Shown here: positions 43,530 to 54,373 of the stretch, in pieces | Position numbering within the stretch: position 1 is the first letter of the stretch | Layout of the letters: the number at the start of each line of letters is the position of its first letter | Assembly (NCBI GenBank): GCA_023014485.1 | Contig: JAJOZX010002354.1 | Span: 185,001 to 249,000, forward strand | Reading direction: 5' to 3' | DNA length: 64,000 nucleotides | Source: Bathynomus jamesi | Lineage: Eukaryota; Arthropoda; Malacostraca; Isopoda; Cirolanidae | Program-made: the position numbers and the translations under genes | Notes under the pieces: model-generated | The model's database searches: none | What the model was told of the DNA's origin: nothing | The model's input: the letters and a program-made list of their open reading frames with translations, nothing else

Positions 43530-46262
43530 TGTTGTTGTTGGTTAGCCAATCAGCCCACCCTGATCGAGCAAGCCAGCAGCAGGCAGGTAAGCAATCACCC
43601 TCTCCAGAGTGGATCAGAGGTTCAGCGCACTAGTGGTGATGTGTTGTGTTCTATGTTGTGCTAGAGCAGTACAGTCTGTCATAATGTATTCAATTGTTTG
43701 TGGTGTGTCCTGGCACAGGTGGCAGGTGTCGTCTGTGGAGTTGTCTGTGTTTATATGTCTGTAAGTTGGGGGTGATGTCCACATCGGAATCATGCTAAGT
43801 TAACTCGATCCAATCTGCTCAGGCTGGTCTCTGACCTGTCAATGGGTGGCAGCTCCACACCTAGGACCACATTCGGACTGAGTCGTGTCAGTGCTTTGTG
43901 GGTTAGGTGGGTGTGTGGTATGGAATATTTGGTTATAATGTCTCTCTGGTGTTACCTTAATGGTGTGAGGTGTTGGTGCATAGTTGTACATGTAGTGGCA
44001 AGGGTGTTGTGGGTTAGATGTCGCTGCTGCCATGAATTGTGTTCTCCTTATGTTTAAATGTTCCCTAATTTTCAGTATTTTTGTTTCTGTGTGCAGGTGT
44101 TCTATTGGTGTTAAACATTTGAGTACATCCTGTAATGATACCAAGTTCATTGTTTTGTATTGTCTGTAAGGTGTTTATGTGTATGTTTGAGATAATGGGT
44201 GCCCAGCATGGGCTAGCATAGTTCATAACTGAGTGAATATATTGTTTGTATATGAGTGATGTTGTTTCCTGCTGCTGGTGTCCAAAGTTTGTGCCTGTTA
44301 GTACTGTAGGCATGTTAAGTGTTGACGTACATTTGTTTTTAATGTCCTGAATGTGGTTTGCAAAAGATAATGATGAGTTGTATGTGACCCCCAAGTATTT
44401 TGGTCCTGTGAGTGTGTGGAATATTGTTGTTGTTTAGTGTAATCTGTTGAGTTATCTGGTGTTCTTTTGTGGTGCTTGTTAGCAAGGTGATGGTTGATTT
44501 TGTGGGTGCTACTTTGAGTCTATTATGTGTGAGCCAGTCATATATATTGTTTATGTATGTTTGTAGGTTATTTGTAGCAGTGTCAGTGTTGTTGTGGGTG
44601 GATGTTAGAGTGAAGTCATCTGCATATGATGATAAGGTGAGCTTGTTATCTATGGGTACTGGAATGTCATGCATGTTTAAGTTGAACAGTGTTGGTGAGA
44701 GAACAGAGCCTTGCGGGACCCCATTCCAAAAATGCTTGTTTTTGGATGACTTGCCATTAAATGTGACATGTGAGTATCTTCCTGAAAGATAGTTGCTCAG
44801 CCACCTTTTGGTGTTATTGTGCGTGTTTGTGTTGAGTATTTTGTTTATGAGAGGGAAGCATGGGATAGCATCAAATGCTTTACTAATGTCTATTGTTGCT
44901 AATAGTGTACGTTGAGCTGGTCATCTGGAGTTGATGCCATCCATGATGTGCTGCATGAAGCTAGTGAGTAGTGTCATGGTTGAGTGGTGAGGTCTGAATC
45001 CATATTGAGTAGGCGATAGTGGTATGTGTGGGTTGGTGATTTGTAAGATTAGTCTTTCTGTACTTCGGAAGGTGTGCATAGTAAAGTAATGGGTCTATAG
45101 GAAGCTGGTTCTGTTGGATTTTTGTTTGGTTTGAGTAGTGTAATAGTTTTACCTTGTTTCTATATGTTAGGAATAATAGTGTTGGTATGAATATGTGCTG
45201 ATATTAGTGAAAGCTAGTATGCCCTGTGGGCCCAAGTGTTTAAGGTGTATGTTAGATATGTTGTCTGGTCCAATAGCCTTCAAATTTTTAATGTTTTTGA
45301 TGATCTTGGTGGTCTGGTCTGTATTGAAGGGTGTAATGGTCATGTTGAGTCTGTAGGTTTTCTTGTGTCTGGCTGTTTGTCTATCTGCGTGTTTGTTAGG
45401 ATATTATTTTGGCTGCGACAGATAGCCGCATGCGAGGTGTGAATGCCACTGTTAGAGTGGGTAAATGCTGTTTACAGTCTTGTATAGCCAGGATATATCT
45501 GTTGAGTGGTTGTGTTGTTATGAATTCCCTAAATGTTTGTTTGTTTTTCTTTAAGTTTGTTATTTATTTCTGTATTGAGCTGTTGTATCTGCTGTTTTAT
45601 GGTTTGTGTGTGTTATGTTTGAGGTTGTTACATTGCCTTATGAGGTGGGCTATTTCTCTAGTGTAATTTGGGTTGTATTTCCTAATGTTGCCCTTGGGTA
45701 TGTATTTGTTTGCATTATTGATGATCTGATTGAATGTCTTGACTCTTGAGTGTTGTTTATGATGGGTGTGCTGTTTAATGTGGTGAATTGTTCCTGTCTG
45801 TATTTTGAACTGTTCCCAATCAGCTTTCTTGTAATTTCTGCAAGTGTCCCTAAGGCTGTTGGGGCAGAGTGTAGAACATGTTGTAATGATGATGGGCAGG
45901 TGGGTCTGATGACAGTTGTTTTTCTGTTCTCCAGTGTGTGTGTTGCTAGTGAGGGGGAACAGAATGTTATGTCTGGGGAAGAGTTTGAGTATCCTGCTTG
46001 ATGTGGTATGTGTGTATGTTCTTCTGTGTTAAGAATGAAGAGGCTGTTTAGTTGTATGGCTATGTTGGTGCCTCTGGTGTTGCTTTGGTTGTGCAGGTAC
46101 CAACTAGTGTCTTTAGCGTTGAAGTCTCCTCCTAAGATGACATTAGTGAGGGAGGCCAGATTGTGTAACTGTGGATTGTAATTAGCTGGCACCTGAGGTG
46201 AACTATCTGGTGGGATGTAAGTGTTGATGAGTGTGGTGTTGTGTTGTGTTTTGTGCATGTTT
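43530..46262 (-). mobile_element. LINE D, 5'-truncated, same family as LINE C
   Basis: Minus-strand copy with the same (CAA)n 3' end (GTTGTTGTTGG at 43531). Truncated in the endonuclease at 46262, so about 2.7 kb. Oriented opposite to LINE C, giving 1.6-kb inverted similarity around the hAT gene. Confidence 0.8.
43560..46258 (-). pseudogene. LINE D endonuclease and reverse transcriptase
   Basis: From the 5' side: LINTYIPPDSSPQVPANY and NVILGGDFNAKDTSWY (endonuclease Asp/Asn), HQAGYSNSSPDITFCSPSLA (downstream endonuclease block). The reverse transcriptase follows with LATIDISKAFDAIP near 44890, GVPQGSVLSPTLFNLNMHDI near 44690 and LSSYADDFTLTSTHNN near 44620, then ASPCWAPIISNIHINTLQTI, and CHLCQDTPQTIEYIMTDC near 43700. 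Most frames are longer than in LINE C, with breaks at about 45650, 44900, 44400 and 44100. YADD is conserved. Confidence 0.75.
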
Positions 46263-46880
46263 TAATTTAACTGCTTGTATTGACTATTGTTGGTAAGGAG
46301 TTTGGATTATGTTCAGTGTCAATAGTGTACAATATAAAACATACAGTTTAAAAAAATTTATTAAATTCATTTTGCCTTCATTTTTACAATGAAAAACTAT
46401 TGTATGCCTAAAAGTTGAGACTTGTTTTGAAAAGTTGAGTTCAGACCATAAACAAATTTAATTTATTTATAAGAAACAAAAATAAAAGTGTGTAGAAAAA
46501 ATTAGCCTTATAGCTTGCCCAGTATAATATGCAAAAAAAAAATACATATAATTTATTAGACATTGACAACCACATATACAAGGTGATTCCACATCATTAC
46601 ATGTTTATCATTACCTTGATTAGTTATATATAATGATGAGTCTGCAGACTACTTCCAAGAAAGAAAAATTTAATTGATTAACTTAAGTGATTAACTTTCA
46701 AAATTAACTTAACTAGTTAAATTTTAAAATTTGCATTAACTTAACTGGTAAGAATCTCAAATTAACTTAACTAGTTAATTGACCCAACCCTGGTAGTGGG
46801 TAAACAATAATTAGGCTAATATTTCTCTAAGGTGATTTATATTACATTTTGGTTGATTTCAATGCCAAACTTCCAACCAA
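46263..46880. other. No gene; TE end with AACTAGTTAA repeats
   Basis: AT-rich. Bases 46670-46795 hold several TTAACTTAACTAGTTAA-like palindromes ending GACCCAACCCTG; similar motifs occur at 43320-43380. This may be one MITE split by LINE D, but matching outer ends were not found. Confidence 0.4.
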
Positions 46881-47260
46881 AGTTGGAAAGGTGCCATTAA
46901 GTTTCTAAATTACTCCCAAGAGCACTTTTCAAGATGGTTACAGTTTCTCAGATTGCCTCTATTTGTACTTCCACAGTTGATGGTCTCTCTAATACCTGCT
47001 CCAGATATTGTACTAATTCTTTTTCACTAAACCTGTTGCTGTAACTATTATTCATATTGTATCTATTTCCAGTGACTATATTCTTTTCAAAGCATTTTTA
47101 AGGTCTTGATACTTGGTCACCTTTTTTCTTTCTCCTCTGTTTATGCCACAGTCACTTGGCACACTTTAAGGATTTTCACTTTTCTTTTCCTTTTATTTCA
47201 TATGACAATGTCAGGCTTCACTGCATCATTTTCAATAAGCCCTACTGCTGGGATATGGTC
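46880..47260 (-). pseudogene. LINE C-terminal fragment, copy a
   Basis: The minus strand reads IENDAVKPDIVIWNKRKRKV, KKVTKYQDLKNALKRIWSLE and IIVTATGLVKKN in shifting frames, with stops. It is homologous to 47430-47760 and resembles the C-terminal end of certain non-LTR retrotransposon polyproteins (VKPDIV...KYQDL...VVGATG). No catalytic motif of the polymerase is present. Confidence 0.55.
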
Positions 47261-47429
47261 ACACTCATTTCCTGTAGTGGGTTGAGGTTCATGCTTCCAA
47301 AACTGCATTTACTTCTATGCCACTATTCTCTTTCTTGGTCTATATTCTTTTTACTATTTTTTTTTCAGCTGTAAGTGGGGCTTCCACCGAAAGCCAAACA
47401 CTTCATCTATGTCTAAACTTGGCCTAGCA

Positions 47430-48420
47430 TTCATTTAAGGAGGGTGACTGTTGCTTTTAATGCCCCTATTTGGATTTTTATGGCCTGGGGCTGTTTTGGG
47501 ATTGAATTCAGGTAAGTTGTTAGGTTGTTCTTCATCATACCTGTTGCCCCAACTATGATGGGGAGAATGGCAGCTTCTCTCAATCTCCAGTTTCTCTTTG
47601 TCGTAGATAAGTGCCTGGTATTTTGATTTTTCCCTTTCTGCTCCATTGAGGCCGTAGTTGTTTGAGACACTGACCTCAATAAGTAAGGCAACCCTTTCCC
47701 TCTTGTCCCACACTACTATGTCTGGTTTTACTGCTGAGTTGTCTATGAATGTGGCACTTGTGCAGTTGGAATTATTGTGTCATAGTAGATATTATAATGG
47801 TTATTTCCAATGACTGGTGCAGGTGTATGGTCCTATACATTTTTGCTGCATTCCAGTTCTAATGCTGTCATGATCTTTCAATGGATATATTTACAGATTT
47901 ATTGTGTCTGGCTGTATAGTACCCATCTGCCATGAGCACCCACCCTACAGCCCGATATTAGATGGCCAACACTTTCCACCTCACCATGACAGAATCTACA
48001 TTTGTCATTATTACTTCTGGTGTGGTGCTCATGGACCAGAGCTATTGTAGGTTAGTAGAGCTCATCTGCTCATCTGCCATGAGCACCATACAGCCCAATG
48101 TTGTTCCCACTCTTCTGCATGTTTGGCTTGTTGTTCCAGCACAAATTTTTTACGACTTTCCCTAGCTATTACTGTGGCTGGTATTCTTTCTGTTTCTACT
48201 TCTTCCATCATATTATTCCCTCCAAAGTGCTGGGCCAGTTTAGTTATGGAAGTTTGTTGAGTCACCCTTGTGGTGTGGTGCTCATGGACCAGAGCTATTG
48301 TAGGGTTAGTAGAGCTCATCTGCCATGAGCACCCTACAACCTGATATTGGATGGCCAACACTTTCCACCTCACCATGACAGTATCTACATCTGTCATTAT
48401 TACTTAGCCTAGCCATTTTT
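47430..48420 (-). pseudogene. LINE C-terminal fragment, copy b
   Basis: Begins (upstream side) with CRFCHGEVESVGHLISGC, a Cys/His knuckle, then SAVKPDIVVWDKRERVALLI, EVSVSNNYGLNGAERE and a frame-shifted VGATGMMKNNLTTYLNSIPK. This is the far C-terminus of a LINE polyprotein, in line order with copy a. The upstream side is scrambled by tandem duplications (47926-48786). The clade cannot be decided without the reverse transcriptase. Confidence 0.6.
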
Positions 48421-48786
48421 TTAAATGCATTTGTTAGGAGTGCAAGATCTTGGGCACCCAGTATTAGTCATTCTCCATCATATTGCAGAACTCCTCTCCG
48501 AAGCCATTCCAATGATCCTTCTTAACTGATGTAGTCCTTCTGTAGTTCTTGATAATATTTTCCAGCCCTTTGATGTTGTTCCCACTCTTCTGCATGTTTG
48601 GCCTGTTGTTCCAGCAAAATTTTTTGACTTTTCCTAGCTATTACTGTGGCTGGTAGTCTTTCTGTTTCTACTTCTTCCATCATATTCCCTCCAAAGTGCT
48701 GGGCCAGTTTAGTTATGGAAGTTTGTTGAGTCACCCTTGTGGCGTGGTGCTCATGGACCAGAGCTATTGTAGAGTTAGTAGAGCTC
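47926..48786. repeat. Tandem duplications in LINE fragment
   Basis: CATGGACCAGAGCTATTGTA occurs at about 48030, 48288 and 48754; CACTCTTCTGCATGTTTGG at about 48108 and 48583; GATGGCCAACACTTTCCACC at about 47961 and 48350. Units of about 260, 390 and 470 bp overlap, so at least two rounds of duplication took place. Confidence 0.8.
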
Positions 48787-48787
48787 C

Positions 48788-49834
48788 TCAGATACTGCCT
48801 GATGCTGATGGTTGACGATCAGTGCAGCTAGTTAATCCAGTGTGAGTTCTTAAATGCTTTCTCAGATCGGGTTTTCTTGCTGCACTAAAAGTACACTTGC
48901 TACATTTAAATGGTTTTTCTCCAGTGTGAATTCTCAAATGAATTTTAAGGGCAGAGCTTTGTGCTGCACTATAAAAACAATATCTACATTTAAAAGGTTT
49001 TTCTTTAGTGTGAATTCTTGTGTGTATTTTAAGCTGAAAACTTGTTCCTGCACTAAAAGAACATTCCCTACATTTGAAAGGTCTTTCTCCAGTGTGAATT
49101 CTTATATGCCTTTTAAGTACAGAACTTTGTGCTGCACAAAAAGAACACTCCCCACATTTAAAAGGCCTTTCCCCAGTATGAATCCTTACATGTGCTTGCA
49201 AATCTGTTTTTCTTGCTGCTCTATAGGAACAATCTCCACAACTGAAAGGTTTTTCTCCAGTGTGAATTCTTAAATGCTTTTCCAGATCAGGTTTTCTTGC
49301 TGTACTAAAAGAACAATCACCACATTTAAATGGTTTCTCTCCAGTATGGACTTTTAAATGAGTTCTGAGGTTAGAACTTGTTGCTGAACTAAAAGAACAA
49401 TCTCTACATTTAAAAGGTCTTTCTCCAGTGTGAATTCTTAAATGTTTTTCCAGATCAGGTTTTCTTGCTGCACTAAAAGAACAATCATCACATTTATATG
49501 GTTTCTCTCCAGTATGCATTTTTAAATGAGTTTTAAGGTTAGAACTTGTTGCTGCCCTAAAACAACAATCTTCACATTTAAATGCTTTTTCTCCTGTGTG
49601 AATTTTTAAATGGATCTTAAGACTTTCTTTTACCTTTGTTTGGTATGTGCAAACTGAGCACTTGAATATGTTCTCTGGTACAACTTTAAGATTCTCTTCA
49701 TTGTTAATGTTAAACAAATCACAAATATAATTTGCACTATATGCAGAAGTACTTATGGGCTGTTCATCACCAGCCAAAGGCTTCTTCTCAAAGTCTGATT
49801 TTCCTGCTCTTGTTAAGTTCTGTTTAAAAAGTTC
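48788..49834 (-). CDS. C2H2 zinc-finger protein, last exon (10 fingers)
   Basis: Probable nuclear DNA-binding protein. Ten tandem CX2CX12HX3H fingers with TGEKP/TGERP linkers, from FKCSVCTYQTKVKESLKIH to FKCSKCTFSAARKPDLRKH; the second helix position varies as KPDL, SSNL, SSVL and others. The short tail ends SASGSI. No ATG starts this frame; the exon begins at 49834 after a good acceptor (ATTTCCAG), reading ELFKQNLTRAGKSDFEKKPL before an acidic NINNEEN stretch. So upstream exons exist, one perhaps at 50531-50620. All metal ligands are intact and there is no frameshift, in contrast to everything around it. The target and function cannot be told from sequence. The LINE remnant follows the stop directly. 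Confidence 0.8.
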   Translation of the reverse strand, partial: ELFKQNLTRAGKSDFEKKPLAGDEQPISTSAYSANYICDLFNINNEENLKVVPENIFKCSVCTYQTKVKESLKIHLKIHTGEKAFKCEDCCFRAATSSNLKTHLKMHTGEKPYKCDDCSFSAARKPDLEKHLRIHTGERPFKCRDCSFSSATSSNLRTHLKVHTGEKPFKCGDCSFSTARKPDLEKHLRIHTGEKPFSCGDCSYRAARKTDLQAHVRIHTGERPFKCGECSFCAAQSSVLKRHIRIHTGERPFKCRECSFSAGTSFQLKIHTRIHTKEKPFKCRYCFYSAAQSSALKIHLRIHTGEKPFKCSKCTFSAARKPDLRKHLRTHTGLTSCTDRQPSASGSI

Positions 49835-50530
49835 CTGGAAATGAGATATAAAGCTAATTAATTCCTTTCTATGATACTAAATCAATTACCCTCAGTGTTA
49901 CAGGGATATTGGTTACTATATCTTTATAACTGTATTGAGAAGAGAATACACCATCAATTATTTAAAATACACTCATCAATATGTTTGTTCTTACCATTTT
50001 ATTAAATTGACAATTGTTCATTTAAAAGCAGTTGGAATGTAAGGCATGGTATTTTAGAACAGCAAATACTGTGATTCAAAGTTCATGGGTAAGATTGTGT
50101 TTCTAAAATTTTTCTCATTCTCAAATTCAAAATTCACTAAGTTTTTTACATTTAAATTAAATATAGTTAAATATGCATACTTAAGGACGTATTTCTGATG
50201 AAAATTAATTTTATGACTACTTTTTTCCTAATATTGTCAGGCTCTATCAGCTTTCCCTAAATAAAAAAAGGAAAGGGTTAGGAACATAACACTATAAAAT
50301 AGGCCAAGAAAAACCGAAATAGCGAGTGTTATTGTACCTGCTAAACATGCACAGTCTTGAGCATTTCTATTATCATGAAGCACTGCTTTTAGTGATGGCA
50401 ACTGTTTCTGACACAGTATAAGGTAGATGACAAGCAGCTACAGCATTACATCTTGTTGATTTAGATACAAAATACCATCTTCCAAAGACTGACTTTGCTA
50501 GGTTGATTTGTGAATAATTATTTCATTTAC
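49835..50530 (-). other. Probable intron of the zinc-finger gene
   Basis: AT-rich, no coding or TE signature. Lies between the acceptor at 49835-49836 and the putative donor at 50530. Confidence 0.4.
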
Positions 50531-50620
50531 CTTTCCACTAAAATCTGAAATAGTGTGATCAATGTCTAACTGATTTCTGTTTTTCTGGATTGCTGTTATG
50601 AGTCTTGCTCTTACTACAGC
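50531..50620 (-). CDS. Putative upstream exon of the zinc-finger gene
   Basis: 90 bp, open for 30 codons (AVVRARLITAIQKNRNQLDI then DHTISDFSGK), bounded by CTATTCCAG and AAG^GTAAAT. It joins the finger exon in phase 0 on the same strand. No homology recognised; the splice sites and frame are the only support. Confidence 0.35.
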
Positions 50621-51821
50621 CTGGAATAGCAAAGCATTCTCAATCATCATAATTTTATGCATTCATGAAGTGCAAAATACATGCATGCATATCAGCCTGG
50701 GATTTTTTCTGCACCAAAGAGTGACAATCATTATGAGTATCAGTGCTACAAAATGACTGATATACCATTCTCACTTTTTTGGAACAAGGAACAAAAGTTC
50801 CAAGAGCTCTGTTTATGAAGTGCCTGTTCATTTCAAAAGGGAATGAAAGTTGTGCTAAATGTTCACTGGTTTTGTTGACCTTAATGGAATCCTCAAGTTA
50901 TACTCATTTGTTTATTCTTCAGGGGCATTTCATACAAATGGAAATGCTGTTTCGTCGATAAAATAAACTGCATTTGTTTCAAGTCATTTCATGTCATAGA
51001 GAGACTTGCTTACACTTTACAATATGCTCACTGGAACTGTTACAGAATTTGTTCCTCATACCCACAACAAAAAGTGGATTCCATGAAAAAGCATAATTTG
51101 GAACAGGAATTCCATGTAAAATGCATAGTGGGACTGTCATAATTATGACACAAATTAAGGTAAATATGAATAAAAACTCAGCAATTATTAAGAATGAGAT
51201 ACGATTCCAAAGGAATTTTATGAATCTAAGGAAAAAAATACGATTAAGCTAGAGAATTTAGTTTACAGTAAATGGGATGAAGAAACAGGATTGTGTATGT
51301 GAGAGTGGAGTTCCTGATAAAATTAAGACTTGATTAAAAAAATAATCATCAATAAAACAAAGTTCATCAGGATGGGACTGAAGAAGGAATAATGAGTTGA
51401 TTTAAAACCAGCACCATCACCATATTAATGAATAAACTCTATGTTAAAACCAAATGAAAGAGCCACAATGAAAAGCTGCTTCTAATAAAATGATGCAAAT
51501 ACAAAAATAAACAAGTTCCCAAAACATAAAATTCAGATTAAGTGTATTTTGGTATTTACCTTCTGTCTCTGAAATGATGGAGTCTGCACACAATTTGAAG
51601 AGTAATAATAATAATATTAATTAGGAGCTGAGTAGTGTAGGATCAGTAAGTTCTATATGAACAACACTTGCTTTAATTGCAAGAACTAAAACAGTGTTTT
51701 AAAATTCATATAGCTACATCACTCTTGAACACCCTAACACTAAAAATTCTACATTCACATATGCACTCTCAGCATCAAAGTCCACAAATTAAAAAAAATA
51801 TATTAAGGAGGGAGGCCCATT
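50621..51821. other. No gene recognised
   Basis: AT-rich non-coding sequence; it may include further introns of the zinc-finger gene (minus) and the unresolved left end of W copy 2. No TIR or repeat of note. Confidence 0.4.
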
Positions 51822-53232
51822 TTGCCAATGATAAGAAGAGCACAAGAAAAAATAATGACGGAAATATCTGATCAGCATGAAAAAGATTTGAAGAAGGAAG
51901 GTCTCTTCTCTTGCCTCCTAGAGGTAGAGGGAGTGGACAGAAAGTTTCCCAGTCTCATCAAAGAAGAACACTACTCTGTGTGTTCTGAACCTGGTGGCTG
52001 CTATTTGTTTCACTTTGTTCCTGAAGCAGAAGTAGAAGGCAAGAAACATGCAGAGGCAATTGCTGATCAAATAATATGTTGGCTTCAAGAAAGACAACTT
52101 GACAGTTCACTGTAGGCCATTGGTGGAGACTCAACTGTGGTGAACACTGGATGGCAGGGCGGTGTTATGACGCATTTAGAGGAAAAACTTGGAAGAAGGC
52201 TTGTTTGGATTGTATGTGATTTGCACACAGGGGAACTACCTCTGTCATCTCATCCGGGAACTTGATGGTCCTACAAAGAACAGCAGCAAGTGGTCAGGCC
52301 CCCTTGGTAACATGCTAGATGAAGCAATGGAATTAGAAATAAATACAAAATTTCCAAAGGTCGAAGTAGGCCCTTCCCTTCCAGTGTTGTCTGAAGAAGT
52401 TATCAAAGACCTCAGCACGGATCAATCTTATGCTTATCGTATTGTTCAAGCAATCAGATCAGGAGAGTTGCCTCAAAATCTGGCTCTCTTGGAGATTGGA
52501 CCCATAAGTCATAGTCGTTGGTTAACTACAGCGATTCGTTTCTGCAGGATTTGGGTTTCTAAACATGCACTGAAGGGCAAAATGCTACAGAATTTGATGT
52601 TGATTGTTGAATTTATTATTGGGTTTTATCTTCCTCACTGGTTCAATGTAAAACTTAATCCAATGTGGATGGAGGGGCCCAACCACATCTTGTTTCAATT
52701 ACAGCTACCTAGAACCCAAAGGAAAGTAGTGGTGGACATCATGTTACCTGTGGTGAGAAGGTCCGCTTGGTATGCTAGGCCAGAGGCAGTTTTGCAAGCA
52801 ATACTCTGCAGCCAATGTACCAAAGAGCGAACTGAGGCTGTGGAAATCATTCTAAAGCTTAGAGGAACATCACTAGATGATGACCAGCTGGGAGACTGCT
52901 CTGTTCAGACAAGGAAGGTACCTCCGATAAACATCAATGCCACAAAATTGTCAGAATTAGTTAACTTGAGTTCGGAAGTTTTGGAGCCACCACTGACATG
53001 TATAACAAACAAAGATTTAACACAACTTAAAGAGGCCCCAATGCAAGTGCCAAAGTGGCCTTCTCACACTCAGAGTGTGGAGAGATGTGTGAAAATGGTC
53101 ACAGAAGCAGCTAGTCAAGTTTACAGTCATGAGAGGCGAGAAGGCTACATCAAAGCGCAAGTAGCAAGCCAAATGCTGATGTCAAGGAACCGCAGCAAAA
53201 AGGACATGACTGCATTGGTTACTTTCAAATAA
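51822..53232 (+). pseudogene. W-family transposase-like gene, copy 2
   Basis: The best W copy. KEEHYSVCSEPGGCYLFHFV starts the core; AIGGDSTVVNTGWQGGVM has the Asp motif; VWIVCDLHTGELPL has CxxH; a frame shift near 52225 leads to LIRELDGPTKNSSKWSGPLG, DLSTDQSYAYRIVQAIRSGE, GPISHSRWLTTAIRFCRIWV (RW), FYLPHWFNVKLNPMWMEGPN, ARPEAVLQAILC, PPININATKLSELVN and the end SHTQSVERCVKMVTEAASQV (candidate Glu). The N-terminal module seen in copy 1 is missing. The right end may be at about 53472 (ATTGACACACCCTA), where LINE F begins. Widespread unnamed arthropod repeat protein by my recollection. Confidence 0.7.
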
Positions 53233-53474
53233 AGACTCTGAATGATATCTTATTGCCACTTTAAATGTTGATAGGATGTTTGCGCACATTTGTTATTTTG
53301 TTACGAATTTACGGAAAAATGGAATTTTTTAATTAAAACTGACGTAGGTAGGAGTTATTTTTTATTGTTTTTGAAACAAAGATATTATTTTGTATGCCAA
53401 ATGATTACATTAAATTGCTACCAAATCACATGATTTTCAATTTAGTCATTTCACCCCCAAAATTGACACACCCT

Positions 53475-54013
53475 AATGGGGCAGTGTACCTCAACCGACA
53501 CCCGGACAGTAGTTGGGGCACCGGAAGGTGATGCCTCACCAGCCCTCTGTATAGGAGGGGGGGGGGAGTCCTGAGCGGATTAGGAGCGGCGCCCTGCTTC
53601 CCCTCCGGTGAAGAAGGGGAAGCAGGGCAAGCAGTGGTCATGATTGGGTCTGGAGGACTCCAACCACAGTGACGCTTCCTCCTCCCCTTCGGGGCATCAC
53701 CTTCCCCACCCGAGAGATGGGTAGGCAAGGATCCAGACCCCAAGGCCAGAGATGGAGAAGGGGCACTTGTAGGCAGGGAATCAGATGGGATGACAAAGTA
53801 AGGCAGAAGGACAAGAAGGTCCCACGGCGCTAGGAGGACCACCAACCCCTGGGACTTCCAGGGAGGGCACCACTCCGGTAGGTGCTGGGGTAGCACGGGA
53901 GGGGCCCGAGGACCTGCCAGAGCCAAGAGCAACAGCATAGGACAACACCTGCCACAGCTCCCAGTCATGGACCCTATCATGCACCTCCCGTGCACTAAGG
54001 AATTCGGTAGTCC
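53475..54013 (-). pseudogene. LINE F ORF1, C-terminal part
   Basis: The minus strand starts TEFLSAREVHDRVHDWELWQ and continues into a Pro/Ser/Gly-rich low-complexity tail in two frames (SLPTSAPSPSLALGSGSLPT; GRKRHCGWSPPDPIM). Low-complexity C-termini are usual in such gag-like proteins. Ends by truncation. Confidence 0.6.
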
Positions 54014-54373
54014 TTAACCCTAGAACACTGAACATGGGTATAATATACCCGAACGCCATGACGTCACGCGCATTACGTGGTGTTCCCGTGGAGGCAGGCA
54101 GCTGGTATCCTTAGTAGCTTCAGTCAGTCCCGAGCCCTGACAGAGGTAGGTCATGTCGCTCCGCTCCGCGCCCTGGAATTTTCTATAATCATGTGATCGG
54201 GTACGGTATACCCGAGTTCAGTGATAATAGTAAAAGAAAAAATTGGGTGTATTATACCCGAGTTCAGTGTTAGTGTACAAAGTGCGCGTGTACTAATTAT
54301 TTATTTTCCATTTCAGGCTGTGAATAATATTTCAGATAAACTATTATACCATTAGTAAGTTATCCTGACCATA

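Noticed and set aside
48854..49273. Plus-strand 139-residue open frame
   Set aside because: Antisense of the repeated zinc fingers; the regular pattern comes from the finger repeat.
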